NCBI GenBank assembly: GCA_043758755.1
Contig: JAYVMW010000031.1
Span: 4,302 to 68,301, forward strand
DNA: 64,000 nt
From: Solimicrobium sp043758755
Lineage (GTDB): Bacteria > Pseudomonadota > Gammaproteobacteria > Burkholderiales > Burkholderiaceae_D
Direction: 5' to 3'
Shown: positions 35,064 through 44,904 of the stretch, piece after piece
Position numbering within the stretch: position 1 is the stretch's first letter
How the letters are laid out: each line of letters opens with the position of its first letter
The notes under the pieces: model-generated
What the model saw: the letters and a program-made list of their open reading frames with translations, nothing else
Database searches by the model: none
Told to the model about the DNA's origin: nothing
Made by a program: the position numbers and the translations under genes

Positions 35064-37991
35064 TTAGAACTTGTAAATAGCACCGAGGTTGAAGAAACGT
35101 CCAACAGCGCCAATCTGATGCATCGATGGGTTGTACGGCAGGTTACCACCACCATAGGTATTCAGATCAAGCGGAGGCTGCTTGTTGAATATGTTGGTGA
35201 TTGCACCGTGGAATACCCATTTGTCCCACTTGTAGCTCACGGCTACGTCAGTATCCAGGAACGAAGCAACTTTGCAATAGCTTGGGTTCGTTGGAGTTGT
35301 TGATGCGCCTGGGAACCAGGATGCATAGTAACCACCTTGTCCAACGCCGTCGGCGCAGCTCAGAACTGGGGTGCCAGCATTTGAACCAGATGGATCAGAT
35401 AAAGAAAAGCTGCTGATCCAGTTGAACGTAGTGGCCACCTGCCATGAGTTTTTATCCCATGTCAAAGTTGCCTGAACGCGATCTTTTGGATTACCGGTGT
35501 TGCCACCGATAACTGCAGGGCCGTGTGTACCAGCCAACTGGGATTCAACGCCGCCGCTGGTGAACAGATAACTCATCATATGAGTCCAGCTCAGGTCAGC
35601 AGTCAGGTTGCCGTAGTCATTCAGTTTGAATTTCTTGCGGCTGTCTAATTCAAGACCGGTAACCTGAGTTGAGTTGGCATTAACATATTCCACTGGAATG
35701 TAGATAATTTCGCCAACTGATGTAGTACAGGAAACTGGGCCGCCTGGGCTTGCGCAGGTTTCCGCGATCGGTCCACCACGAACTGCATTGTTGATGTCAC
35801 CGGTTCCGGCGACGATCTGATTATCGATCTTCACACGATACAGATCCACGGTTGAACTCCAGCCTTTGACAGGTTCAACAATGATACCGATGGTTTCAGA
35901 GGTTGATTTTTCTGGTTTCAGGTTTGGATTGGCCGTGTTTTCATAAACAACGTTGAAGTTACACTGTGAAATGACCGCGCCTGTAGCAGTTTTGTTGCCG
36001 CCTGGGCAGAGAATTGGATCGAAGCCGGTACCGGCTGAATAAGCCTGACCTGCTTGACCATTTTCAGCGGCATTTGGTGCACGGAAACCTTTTCCATAAG
36101 TACCACGCAGTGCAAACTCTTTGATCGGAGCAAACTTGAAGCCAACCGACGGTGTTGTTGAATTGCCGGCATTGTCAAAGTGATCGTAGCGCAGGTGGGC
36201 ATCGAGTTCCAGAGATTTGGTTACCGGTGCATACAGTTCGGCATACACAGAAGCGTCGGTCTGTGAACCCTGTGCGTAGGCATTGTTTCCGGAAACCAGA
36301 CCCTGTGCAACCTGGTCAGGGGCAACGGCAGTCAGATCGCGGCGGATAAACGAAGCACCGGTACTGAAGCCCATATCGCCACCCTGCAGTGCCATCAGTG
36401 AACGCGTTGCGTGCAGTTCAGCAAATTCAAGGGTTGAGGTATCGGTATTGCTTAATGTTGGATAGATTGCTGCATTATCTGCTGCAGAATTGCCGCCAGT
36501 GATCATGTACGGATTGGTGGTGCGGTTCAGTGCGGCATTCAGAGCAGGAACATTGGTTGAGCCGTACACGGATACGTCAGTTGTAACGCGTGTGTAACCC
36601 AGTGATGCGTCAATATCCCATGCGCCGATTGTTCCGGTCAGATCCGCAACTAAACGGTACGACTTGGAATCAAACTCGTCATGTGCAATTGGAGCGTCCA
36701 GATTGACGCCACGAACAATGGCCGGGGTACCAAACGGATTACCAGGATAACCGGCGGGAACAGTAACTGCCGGAATGCCTGTACCAACCAGATGCGGCAA
36801 TACACCGGCTGATGCGGCAACGAGCGGGTTGAATGCAGTTGGGTACACGGTCAGGCCATTGGCTGTGGAACCCGCGCGGTATTGTTCACCTTTGCTGTCG
36901 AACAGGGAAGCCTTGATATCGAGTTTCCAGTCGTCTTGCAGTTTTTTGGTGAAGCTGGCCAGGACGTTAATGTTTTCAGTCGCAGGCTGGATTTCTGCGT
37001 GCGGGTTGGTATAAGTACAGCCGCCTGCCATCAATGAGGTGTAATTACAGTTGCCTTTATACGCAGCATTTGGACCAATCGGGCTGCTATAGAAAGCGCT
37101 GTTTGTAGCGTTAAATGGATAGGACGTAGGTGGATTATAGGGGGTCAGATAGTTGGTGCCGTAAGTTGGAGGAACTGCACGGATACCACCCTGATTTGTT
37201 GATGCACCAGGAGTCTGATTGTTACCACCGATATTGGTTTGATCCAGACGGGACCACTGTCCATCACCTTGGCGACTGTCCTGAGTGATATCACCTTGCT
37301 TGCGGAATTCCAGATTCACATAAGCGTTGTAGCCATCTTCATCGTAGTTACCTATACCGTGCATCAAAGTGGCGTGAGTTGTTGTGCCGCCGCCTTCTTG
37401 TGTTGTACCGGCTTCAGCTGACACCTGGGTGCCTACGAAGCTTTTCTTCAGGATAACGTTGACAACACCTGCCATCGCATCGGAACCGTACACAGCTGAC
37501 GCGCCATCTTTCAGAATTTCAATGCGTTCAACGGCATCGAAAGGAATGCTGGAGATATCAACAAATGAACGCTGACCGTCGTCGGACAGTGGATACGGTG
37601 CCATACGGTGACCGTCAATCAGAACCAGTGTGCCCGCTGTTGTCAAACCACGCAGGGAAATACCGGTAGCGCCGCCGGCGAACGCGCCAGGGAACGCACT
37701 GCTCAAGGTACCTTGACCATTTGCTGTAATGTTTTGCAACACTTGGGAGACTGTGGTGTAACCGGATTTTTTCAAATCATCGGAAGAGATAACCTGAACC
37801 GGGCTTGGTGTTTCTGCATCAACACGGCGAATGTTTGAACCAGTAATTTCAACGCGTTGCACTGGTGCAGCGGTTGCTTGATCTGTTGTCTGTTGCGCGA
37901 GAACTGGCTGCGCCAACATTCCCAGGCCTAACGCTACGCTGCCTGAAAACATCAGGCGCATTGAGCGAGACAAAGTGGTTTCCATCATCAT
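35064..37991 (-). CDS. TonB-dependent outer-membrane receptor (paralog 2)
   Basis: A 975-residue outer-membrane receptor. The start at 37991 is the first of three consecutive ATGs with GAGGAG upstream; the open frame to 38066 reads the leader. The signal peptide closely resembles paralog 1 (MMMETTLSRSMRLMFSGSV versus MMMETIMSRSVRLVFAGGV). The plug carries SLRGLTTAGTLVLIDGHRM and AVYGSDAMAGVVNVILKKSF; the barrel ends RFFNLGAIYKF. Barrel sequences of the two paralogs differ much more than signal and leader, as expected if the ligands differ. Export, TonB dependence and outer-membrane location are family knowledge. Confidence 0.93.
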   Translation of the reverse strand: MMMETTLSRSMRLMFSGSVALGLGMLAQPVLAQQTTDQATAAPVQRVEITGSNIRRVDAETPSPVQVISSDDLKKSGYTTVSQVLQNITANGQGTLSSAFPGAFAGGATGISLRGLTTAGTLVLIDGHRMAPYPLSDDGQRSFVDISSIPFDAVERIEILKDGASAVYGSDAMAGVVNVILKKSFVGTQVSAEAGTTQEGGGTTTHATLMHGIGNYDEDGYNAYVNLEFRKQGDITQDSRQGDGQWSRLDQTNIGGNNQTPGASTNQGGIRAVPPTYGTNYLTPYNPPTSYPFNATNSAFYSSPIGPNAAYKGNCNYTSLMAGGCTYTNPHAEIQPATENINVLASFTKKLQDDWKLDIKASLFDSKGEQYRAGSTANGLTVYPTAFNPLVAASAGVLPHLVGTGIPAVTVPAGYPGNPFGTPAIVRGVNLDAPIAHDEFDSKSYRLVADLTGTIGAWDIDASLGYTRVTTDVSVYGSTNVPALNAALNRTTNPYMITGGNSAADNAAIYPTLSNTDTSTLEFAELHATRSLMALQGGDMGFSTGASFIRRDLTAVAPDQVAQGLVSGNNAYAQGSQTDASVYAELYAPVTKSLELDAHLRYDHFDNAGNSTTPSVGFKFAPIKEFALRGTYGKGFRAPNAAENGQAGQAYSAGTGFDPILCPGGNKTATGAVISQCNFNVVYENTANPNLKPEKSTSETIGIIVEPVKGWSSTVDLYRVKIDNQIVAGTGDINNAVRGGPIAETCASPGGPVSCTTSVGEIIYIPVEYVNANSTQVTGLELDSRKKFKLNDYGNLTADLSWTHMMSYLFTSGGVESQLAGTHGPAVIGGNTGNPKDRVQATLTWDKNSWQVATTFNWISSFSLSDPSGSNAGTPVLSCADGVGQGGYYASWFPGASTTPTNPSYCKVASFLDTDVAVSYKWDKWVFHGAITNIFNKQPPLDLNTYGGGNLPYNPSMHQIGAVGRFFNLGAIYKF

Positions 37992-38092
37992 TGTTACTTC
38001 TCCTCGGGTAAAGTTTGTATATCTATAGTTAGACAGCGGGCCTTTTAGGCGCTGCATGAAACGCATTTTTCAAAACTGAATTTTGAAGTTAC

Positions 38093-38122
38093 ATAAAACC
38101 ATTTATTACAATTGCGTGTCAA
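38093..38122 (-). promoter_or_regulatory. Predicted sigma70 promoter of TonB receptor 2
   Basis: On the minus strand, TTGACA (38122-38117) and TTTTAT (38098-38093) are separated by 18 bases. Spacing and flanks match those upstream of paralog 1. Confidence 0.65.
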
Positions 38123-38433
38123 CAACATGCCCGGCGCAAATAAATCAAAAAACAACACTTATGGCCGAATTCGATTAATTCCGCCAAATAATTAATTAAA
38201 CAACAATAAAACTGTAATAAAAACCGGATTTCCGTTAAAAAGCAGATATTCAAATTTATTTTAAGGCAATCTATTTTAACAATGTAATTATTCAGTTATT
38301 AAGCTAATGTGCAAAATTTAATTCTGAAAAATGGAAGTATATTGAATTTTAATTTTGTGAGATAAGCAATATATTCAGTAAATCGGAGACGAAAAGAAGT
38401 TATATTGGCAATAAAAATGTAACTATTTGCAAG
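38123..38433. other. AT-rich intergenic region without gene
   Basis: Strongly AT-rich stretch between the stop of dbpA and the promoter of TonB receptor 2, with A- and T-tracts. It may act as an UP element or a nucleoid-protein (H-NS/MvaT-like) binding region; nothing coding and no clear terminator of dbpA is seen. Confidence 0.5.
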
Positions 38434-39822
38434 TTAATTTTCATCAATCATTTTCATCTTGAATTGGCGTCCTTTGATATTTCCGGTACTGAGTTTGCTC
38501 ATTGCTTTAAGTGCAATATCACGCTGCAGTGCAACATAGGTGGAAAATTCAAACACCTGAATTTTGCCCACCTGGTCTTTACTCAATCCCACATCGCCGG
38601 TCAGCGCACCAAGCAGGTCGCCGGGGCGTAATTTGTCTTTTTTGCCACCAAAAATGCAAATGCACTTCATCGGTGGTGGATCCAGAACCTGCCCGTCGCC
38701 CTCCAGTTCCGCCAGTTCCTGCCACACTACTGGCTCGCCCTGATACTGTTCAATCAGCCTGACCCATTTCTTTTCGCCGGGGGAGGCCAGCGACAGAGCC
38801 AGTCCTTTACCGCCTGCGCGCCCGGTACGTCCGATGCGGTGAATATGGACTTCCGTGTCTTTACATACATCAACATTAATGACGGCACCCAGATTCTGGA
38901 TATCCAGGCCGCGCGCGGCGACGTCGGTTGCCACCAGTACCGAACAGCTCTGGTTGGCAAAGCGCACCAGCACTTCATCGCGCTCGCGCTGTTCCAGGTC
39001 GCCATGCAAAGCCAGGGCGCTGATGCCACGGGCGCGCAATTCTTCCGTGAGTTCACGGCAATGGATTTTGGTATTGCAAAAAGCAATTGTGGAAACCGGA
39101 TTGAAATGATTCAGCAACTGCGCTACCGCAGCATTGCGTCCCTCAGGCTGAACCAGATAAAAATGCTGTTCGATATGATTGGCGGCATGTTGCGATTCGA
39201 CTTTGATTTCAGCAGGATCACGCATGAGTTCACGGGTGATGGTGCGGATGTCGTCGGGAAAGGTCGCCGAAAACAGCAGGGTCTGACGACGTGCCGGGCA
39301 GGCTTTGACCACCTGCACCATATCATCGTAAAAACCCATATCGACCATGCGGTCGGCCTCATCCAGCACCAGAGTCTGCACTGTCGACAGGTTGATGGTC
39401 TCGCGGCTGATATGGTCAATCAGCCGCCCGGGTGTGCCGACCACAATATGAGCGCCGTGCTCAAGGGAGGCAATCTGCGGGCGCATCGGCGCACCGCCGC
39501 ACAGGGTCAGCACTTTAATATTGTCGATGGCGCGTGCCAGACGCCGCAGTTCATTGGCCACCTGATCGGCCAGTTCGCGGGTCGGGCAAATTACCAGACC
39601 CTGTACTGCAAAATACATCGGATTCAGTTTGGCCAGTATCCCCAGGCTGAACGCGGCAGTCTTGCCGCTGCCGGTTTTGGCCTGCGCGATCACATCGCGA
39701 TGCTGCAGTATTAACGGCAGGCTGGCGGCTTGAATTGGGGTCATTTCCAGATAGCCCAGACTGGTCAGATTGGCCAGCAAAGCTGGGGAAAGGGCGAGAG
39801 AGTCGAAAGATTTGGTTGGCAT
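38434..39822 (-). CDS. dbpA: ATP-dependent RNA helicase DbpA
   Basis: A 462-residue DEAD-box helicase acting in 50S ribosome assembly. Q motif and motif I are MTPIQAASLPLILQ and AQAKTGSGKT; motif II is VLDEADRMVD; motif III LFSATFPDD; the second RecA domain has ATDVAARGLDI and HRIGRTGRAGGKG. The C-terminal about 75 residues are the DbpA RNA-binding domain (CIFGGKKDKLRPGDLLGALTGDVG), which recognises hairpin 92 of 23S rRNA and separates DbpA from other DEAD proteins. Confidence 0.94.
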   Translation of the reverse strand: MPTKSFDSLALSPALLANLTSLGYLEMTPIQAASLPLILQHRDVIAQAKTGSGKTAAFSLGILAKLNPMYFAVQGLVICPTRELADQVANELRRLARAIDNIKVLTLCGGAPMRPQIASLEHGAHIVVGTPGRLIDHISRETINLSTVQTLVLDEADRMVDMGFYDDMVQVVKACPARRQTLLFSATFPDDIRTITRELMRDPAEIKVESQHAANHIEQHFYLVQPEGRNAAVAQLLNHFNPVSTIAFCNTKIHCRELTEELRARGISALALHGDLEQRERDEVLVRFANQSCSVLVATDVAARGLDIQNLGAVINVDVCKDTEVHIHRIGRTGRAGGKGLALSLASPGEKKWVRLIEQYQGEPVVWQELAELEGDGQVLDPPPMKCICIFGGKKDKLRPGDLLGALTGDVGLSKDQVGKIQVFEFSTYVALQRDIALKAMSKLSTGNIKGRQFKMKMIDEN

Positions 39823-39891
39823 GAGCGGCCTGGTTCGTTAAATCAAAATGATGGTGTCACTGTACCCTGCCACCTTGGCGTTGTGCAAAAA

Positions 39892-39914
39892 AAAGCGGCA
39901 AACAATTTGCCGCT
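39892..39914 (-). terminator. Terminator of the M13 peptidase gene
   Basis: Stem AAGCGGCAAA / TTTGCCGCTT with a short loop, followed on the minus strand by a run of T. It lies about 20 bases past the peptidase stop. Confidence 0.8.
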
Positions 39915-39935
39915 TCACTTAGTTCAATTGCTGCG

Positions 39936-41987
39936 TCACCAGATCTTCACCCGATCCTGCGGCGCCAGATACAGCGGCTGCCCAGGCTGAATATCAAAAG
40001 CGTCATACCACGCATCCAGATTTCTGACAGTCAGCACCCGATACTGCGGCAGTGCGTGACCGTCCGAGACCATACCCGAGCGCATGGCCTGATCGCGGAT
40101 CTTGGCGCGCCAGGCTTTGCCGTACGCGATAAAAAACTCCTGATCATGCGCCTTGTCCGGCGTGATGCCGCTTTGAGTCAGGGCGGTATGATAGGCAGTC
40201 AATGACGCAGTCAGCCCGGTCAGATCGGCAATGTTCTCGTCCAGTGTCTGCGCGCCGTTGACGGCCAGATCCGGAAATGGCTTGTATGCCGAGTACTGAT
40301 CCACCAGCACTTTGGTGGATTGTTCGAAGTGCGCCAGGTCCTCTTTGGTCCACCAGTCGCGCAGCTCACCTTTGGCATCCACCATTGAACCGGTGTGATC
40401 GAAACTGTGGCTGATTTCGTGTCCGATGATGGCGCCGATGGCACCGTAATTGGCCGCATCGCCAGCGTCCAGACTAAAGAAGGGCGGCTGCAAAATCGCC
40501 GCCGGGAAATTGATGGCATTTTGCAGCGGCATGTTGATGGCATTGACTATCTGCGCATTGATGCACCATTCAGTAACGTCCACCGGTTTGCCGAATTTGG
40601 ACAGTCCGTACTGATAGTCAAACAATCTGGCGCGCTCGCGATTGCCATAGGCGTCGCCCGGTTTGATAGTCAGACCGGCATAGTCACGCCACCGGTCAGG
40701 ATAGCCGACACCAACATAGAATGATTTGATTTTTGCCAGCGCTTCCTGTTTGGTACTTGGTGCCATCCAGGTGATGTTATTGACCTGCACGTCAAAAGCA
40801 GCCATCAGATTGCTGACCATGCTGTTGACTTTTGACTTGGCTGCCGGAGAAAAATTTTGCTCGACATACAGTTTGCCGACTTCTTCACCCAGCTCAGTGC
40901 CGGTAGCGCGTACCGCATATTTCCAGCGCGGCTCCGGGGTTTTCAGGCCATATAAAACAGCGTTGAGTCTGAACGTTTCATCAAAAAATGCATGGGGTAA
41001 AACGTAAACGTGCTGTGCCAAAGCATGAAAGCGCAGATAGTCTTTCCAGGTCTCGAGCGGTGTGGCTGCCACCAGAGCCGAGGTTGAAGTAAAGGCGCTC
41101 GGGTGCCAGACCATCAGGTCAGACTGTTGGCCCAGACCGGCAGCGCCAAAGTAGGCGCTCCAGTCCAAACCTGGCGCCTTCTTGCCGAAGTCCGCCTTGC
41201 TCCATTTATTGTCGGCTTTTTGCATGTCTTCGGAATCTTCACGTTTGACATGACCCTGCGCGATGTTCATTTCCAGATCAAACACGCGTTTTGCCGCAGC
41301 CTCGGGTTGGGCTATGTGGGCCAGCCTGAAAATGTTCGCAATATAGGTTTGATAGGTAGTTCTGATCTTGGCCATGGCGGGCGAGTCGGACAGGTAAAAC
41401 TCGCGATCCGGCAAGCCCAACCCGCCCTGAAGCAGGTAGCCGGTATATTTCGTGTGATTATGAAATTCCTGGCCGACCCACAGTCCAAACAAATTATCGG
41501 TATAAAAATTGGTTTGGTTGAGCGGGTCCACATCCGTGCGCAATTGCGCGCCCAAGTAAGCCGCCAGTGCCTTCTTGTCGGTAATGTGTCCAATTGCCTT
41601 GAGCTGTGGTTGAATCGGAGCCAGTCCGAGTTTATCGATGGCTGCGACATTCAGGAACGCGCTGTAATAGTCACCGACTTTGCGCTCGGCCGAACCAGGC
41701 GCGGCGCGGGTTGCCTGTTCAATGATTTTTCTGACTTTGGCGTTAGCATCCTCAGACAGGATATCAAAGTTGCCGATGGCAGCCTTGTCGTCGGGCATGA
41801 CGGCAGTTTTAAGCCAGAGGCCATTGGCAAACAGGTTGAAATCGACGCCTGGTGCGACGCTTGTGTCCATGCCGCCGTCCGGCAGCGGAGCGTCTGCTGC
41901 ATGCGCCGGCAAAGTTGCAGCGGAAAATGCCAGCATGATGTGCAAACACCGCATTGCCAGCGGCCTGAAACGAATGGTTGAATTCAT
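39936..41987 (-). CDS. M13 family metallopeptidase (PepO/neprilysin-like), copy 2
   Basis: A 683-residue exported zinc endopeptidase of the M13 family, which cleaves oligopeptides. The signal peptide ends near LPAHAADA (about 30). The zinc motif is HEISH at 523-527, the third ligand Glu584 is in ENIADLTG, and the VNAINMP substrate-binding motif (NAxY/F type) lies at about 481. The C-terminus carries the family-typical CxxW-like end replaced by RVKIW. It is a tandem paralog of the next gene upstream, with the same length and 37 bases between them, so they are probably co-transcribed. Confidence 0.93.
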   Translation of the reverse strand: MNSTIRFRPLAMRCLHIMLAFSAATLPAHAADAPLPDGGMDTSVAPGVDFNLFANGLWLKTAVMPDDKAAIGNFDILSEDANAKVRKIIEQATRAAPGSAERKVGDYYSAFLNVAAIDKLGLAPIQPQLKAIGHITDKKALAAYLGAQLRTDVDPLNQTNFYTDNLFGLWVGQEFHNHTKYTGYLLQGGLGLPDREFYLSDSPAMAKIRTTYQTYIANIFRLAHIAQPEAAAKRVFDLEMNIAQGHVKREDSEDMQKADNKWSKADFGKKAPGLDWSAYFGAAGLGQQSDLMVWHPSAFTSTSALVAATPLETWKDYLRFHALAQHVYVLPHAFFDETFRLNAVLYGLKTPEPRWKYAVRATGTELGEEVGKLYVEQNFSPAAKSKVNSMVSNLMAAFDVQVNNITWMAPSTKQEALAKIKSFYVGVGYPDRWRDYAGLTIKPGDAYGNRERARLFDYQYGLSKFGKPVDVTEWCINAQIVNAINMPLQNAINFPAAILQPPFFSLDAGDAANYGAIGAIIGHEISHSFDHTGSMVDAKGELRDWWTKEDLAHFEQSTKVLVDQYSAYKPFPDLAVNGAQTLDENIADLTGLTASLTAYHTALTQSGITPDKAHDQEFFIAYGKAWRAKIRDQAMRSGMVSDGHALPQYRVLTVRNLDAWYDAFDIQPGQPLYLAPQDRVKIW

Positions 41988-42024
41988 GATTTTTCCTTTA
42001 TCTGTCTGAATTGTTCAAAGGTCA

Positions 42025-44076
42025 TTACCAGATGTTGACCCGCTCACCCGGTGCGAGATACAGCGTCTGACCAGGTTGCACATCGAAGTCGTCATACCAC
42101 GCATCGAGATTGCGCACCGTCAGCGCACGATACATGCCGGGCGCGTGACCGTCGCCGATGATCGCAGAACGTAACACTTCTTCGCGCATTTTGCTGCGAT
42201 ATTTGTGAGCGTTGGCCAGAAAAAATTCCCGGTCTGATTCTTTGGTCGGCGCAATGCCTTTTTTCTGCAGGGCGATATGGTAAGCATCGAACGCGGCCAT
42301 GAGGCCAGTCAGGTCGGCGATATTCTCATCCAGGGTTTGCCTTCCGTTGACGGCCAGATCCGGGAACGGTTTGTAGCCGGAAAACTGATCTGCCAGCGCT
42401 TTGGCCGACTGCTGAAAATGCGCCAGATCCGCCTCGCTCCACCAGTTACGCAGTTCACCTTTGGCGTCAATCATGGAGCCGGTGTGATCAAAGCTGTGGC
42501 TGATTTCATGGCCGATGGTCGAGCCGATCGCGCCGTAGTTGGCCGCGTCGCTGGCATTGACATCAAAATTCGGCGTCTGCAGATACGCGGCCGGGAAATT
42601 GATCGCGTTTTGCATTGGCATATTCACAGCGTTGACGGTTTGCGGCGTCATGCACCATTCGGTGACATCGACCGGTTTGCCAAATTTGGCCAGCGCCTTG
42701 CGGTAAGCAAATTCAGCGGCCCGGTCCAGATTGGCCAGCGCCTGTTTGTCGCTGACTTGCAGGCCGGAATAATCGTGCCAGCGGTCCGGGTAGCCGACTC
42801 CGACATAAAACGAGTTGATTTTAGCCAGCGCCTCGGCCTTGGTGGCCGGCGCCATCCAGCTGATGTTCTTGACCCGTGTTTTAAATGCGGTCATCAAATT
42901 TGCCACCATTTCATTGATTTTGGCTTTGGCTTCGGGAGGGAAATTGTCGGCCACATATAATTTGCCGACTTCTTCACCCAATGCACTGTTGGTGGCATTG
43001 ACAGCGTATTTCCAGCGCGGCAGCGGTTTGGTGGCGCCGCTCAGTACGCTGAACAGCCTGAATTTCTGATCAAAAAAAGCCTGTGGCAATACCGAAGCAT
43101 GCTGGTTAATTGCGTGGAAGCGCAGGTATTCTTTCCAGGTATTTAATGGTGTTGCACCGACCAGAGCCGAGCTGGTCTTGAAGGCGGTGGGATGCCAGAC
43201 AATGAAGGCCGACTGTCCGGCCAGGCCGGCAGCGGCAAAGTAGGTGTTCCAGTCCATGCCGGGTGCGTTTTTGGCAAATTCGGATCTTTTCCAGGTATTG
43301 TCAGCTTTATCCATATCGGATGAATCGGAACGTTTTACATGGCCCTTGGCAATCTGCAGTTCCAAATCGAATACCCGTTGCGCGGCCTGGTCGGCATCCG
43401 GCAGTTTGGCCAGTTTGAACAGTGCGGCGATATGTGCCAGATATTCGGCGCGGATATGCGCCATTTTCGGTGTGTCGGACAAATAATATTCCCGGTCCGG
43501 CAGCCCCAGTCCACCTTGCAGCAGATAGCCGGTATAGCGCGAGTGGTCATGAAAGTTTTGCGCAACCCACAAACCGAACAGGTTTTCGGTAACGAAATTG
43601 GTCGCATTCAATGGATCGACGTCAGCGCGTAAATGCGTGCCCAGGTAGCGCGACAGATCCGATTTGTTCTTGATGGCAGCTATGCTTTTCAATTGCGGCA
43701 TGATGGGCTCAAGACCGAGTTGGTCAATTGCATCGGTATTTAAATAGGCGCTGTAGTAGTCGCCGACTTTGCGTGCAGGACTGCCGGCAGGGGCCTGTTG
43801 TGCGCGCTCTATGAGTTTGACGACAATCGCATCGGACTCATCGCGCAGTGTCTGCCCAACGCCAACCGAAGACTTGTCGCTCGGGATAACGGCGGCTTTT
43901 TCCCATAGCCCGTTGACGTAACCGAAGAAATCGTTACCTGGCAAAACCGAGGTGTCTAATTCGTCCTGCAACGGGGAACCCGGCGCCGATGTTGCGTTTG
44001 CAACGACAGTGACCAAAGCGACGCACAGGCAGGTCTGGGCCAGGGATGTTAAGTAATTTCGGCGTATGAGTTTCAT
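42025..44076 (-). CDS. M13 family metallopeptidase (PepO/neprilysin-like), copy 1
   Basis: A 683-residue exported zinc endopeptidase. The signal peptide ends near VANATSAPG. Zinc ligands are in GHEISHSFDHTGSM and ENIADLTGL; VNAVNMPMQNAINFPAA is the substrate-positioning motif. Equal length and collinear motifs with the downstream copy show a tandem duplication; the two differ at many positions, so the duplication is not recent. The likely role is degradation of peptides in the periplasm, together with the TonB receptors nearby (inference). Confidence 0.93.
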   Translation of the reverse strand: MKLIRRNYLTSLAQTCLCVALVTVVANATSAPGSPLQDELDTSVLPGNDFFGYVNGLWEKAAVIPSDKSSVGVGQTLRDESDAIVVKLIERAQQAPAGSPARKVGDYYSAYLNTDAIDQLGLEPIMPQLKSIAAIKNKSDLSRYLGTHLRADVDPLNATNFVTENLFGLWVAQNFHDHSRYTGYLLQGGLGLPDREYYLSDTPKMAHIRAEYLAHIAALFKLAKLPDADQAAQRVFDLELQIAKGHVKRSDSSDMDKADNTWKRSEFAKNAPGMDWNTYFAAAGLAGQSAFIVWHPTAFKTSSALVGATPLNTWKEYLRFHAINQHASVLPQAFFDQKFRLFSVLSGATKPLPRWKYAVNATNSALGEEVGKLYVADNFPPEAKAKINEMVANLMTAFKTRVKNISWMAPATKAEALAKINSFYVGVGYPDRWHDYSGLQVSDKQALANLDRAAEFAYRKALAKFGKPVDVTEWCMTPQTVNAVNMPMQNAINFPAAYLQTPNFDVNASDAANYGAIGSTIGHEISHSFDHTGSMIDAKGELRNWWSEADLAHFQQSAKALADQFSGYKPFPDLAVNGRQTLDENIADLTGLMAAFDAYHIALQKKGIAPTKESDREFFLANAHKYRSKMREEVLRSAIIGDGHAPGMYRALTVRNLDAWYDDFDVQPGQTLYLAPGERVNIW

Positions 44077-44174
44077 TGTGATGGCTTCTTATCTTGTTGT
44101 TGCAGGAGGAGTTAACTTCACTGTTCTGATGCGACTAAAAAATCAGTGAAGAATAATGCGGTGATTGCTTCTGA

Positions 44175-44772
44175 ATGGCAATAGTTTTCGGTATATGGCA
44201 GGCAGATTCTTCAACTTTGCCTGCCCCCGATGCCGGCTGGAGCGCCGTTACCTTGCCGCATCGCGTTGCCAAACCGACCAGGCGCGAGGTGGTCAATTAC
44301 TGGTACAAGGCCAGTTTTGGTGTTGTTACGCAATATGCGGCTGGTGATTGATTCTTTGACACCAAACGAGCGCGATCTGCTGCCGGTGCTGGGCAATTTC
44401 CGCTTCCGCATGGAATCACGCTTTAGTTCGCTCAAGCTGGGTTTCGAGTGGCATAACCATGATATGCCGGAGTCGCTCGAAGTTGAGCCGGATGTTGGTT
44501 TGAATGCGCTCAGAATTTTGCAGGAAGCACTGGCCAATATCCTCAAGTACGCACAGGCCAGGCAGGTGATTGTTGAAATTTCTTATATGCTGCAGACCCT
44601 GAAAATACGTGCTGCCGATGACGGTTGCGGCTTTGTTGAAAGCGCCGGGATCAAGGGTCGTGGCATATCGAACATGCGCACCCGCGCCAAGAAAATCGGA
44701 GCCGGCTTCAATGTCCGATCGCTTACTCCAGGAACCGAAGTAAACCTTGAAATTCTTCTGGATGTCATCTGA
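44175..44772 (+). pseudogene. Histidine kinase relic (internal deletion)
   Basis: Two parts in different frames. From 44175 one frame encodes the beginning of an extracytoplasmic sensor domain, AGWSAVTLPHRVAKPTRREVV then NYWYKASF, as seen at the N-terminus of 7TMR-DISM-type or related kinases. Near 44310 this frame becomes meaningless and stops, and the other frame takes over with LLRNMRLVIDSLTP, then the ATPase domain of a NarL-type (HisKA_3) kinase: LRILQEALANILKYAQARQ (N box), ADDGCGFV and KGRGISNMRTRAKKIGA. The membrane part and the phosphoacceptor helix are missing. An ATPase-only protein starting at 44230 is conceivable but unlikely. Confidence 0.75.
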
Positions 44773-44904
44773 CGGTCATCAATTCCCCGTACAGTGTGGC
44801 ATTTCTTGTCTGGATGAATCGCGTCAGATTCATCATCCTTTATTTACTTTAACTCTCCTTGTTTTTGTACTAAGCTGAACCATAACTTCAACGTATTCAA
44901 CGCC

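Noticed and set aside
38839..39714. 291-codon open frame on the plus strand
   Set aside because: Antisense to dbpA; His/Gln-rich shadow without motifs.
41103..41981. 292-codon open frame on the plus strand
   Set aside because: Antisense to the M13 peptidase; composition is non-protein-like and no domain is visible.
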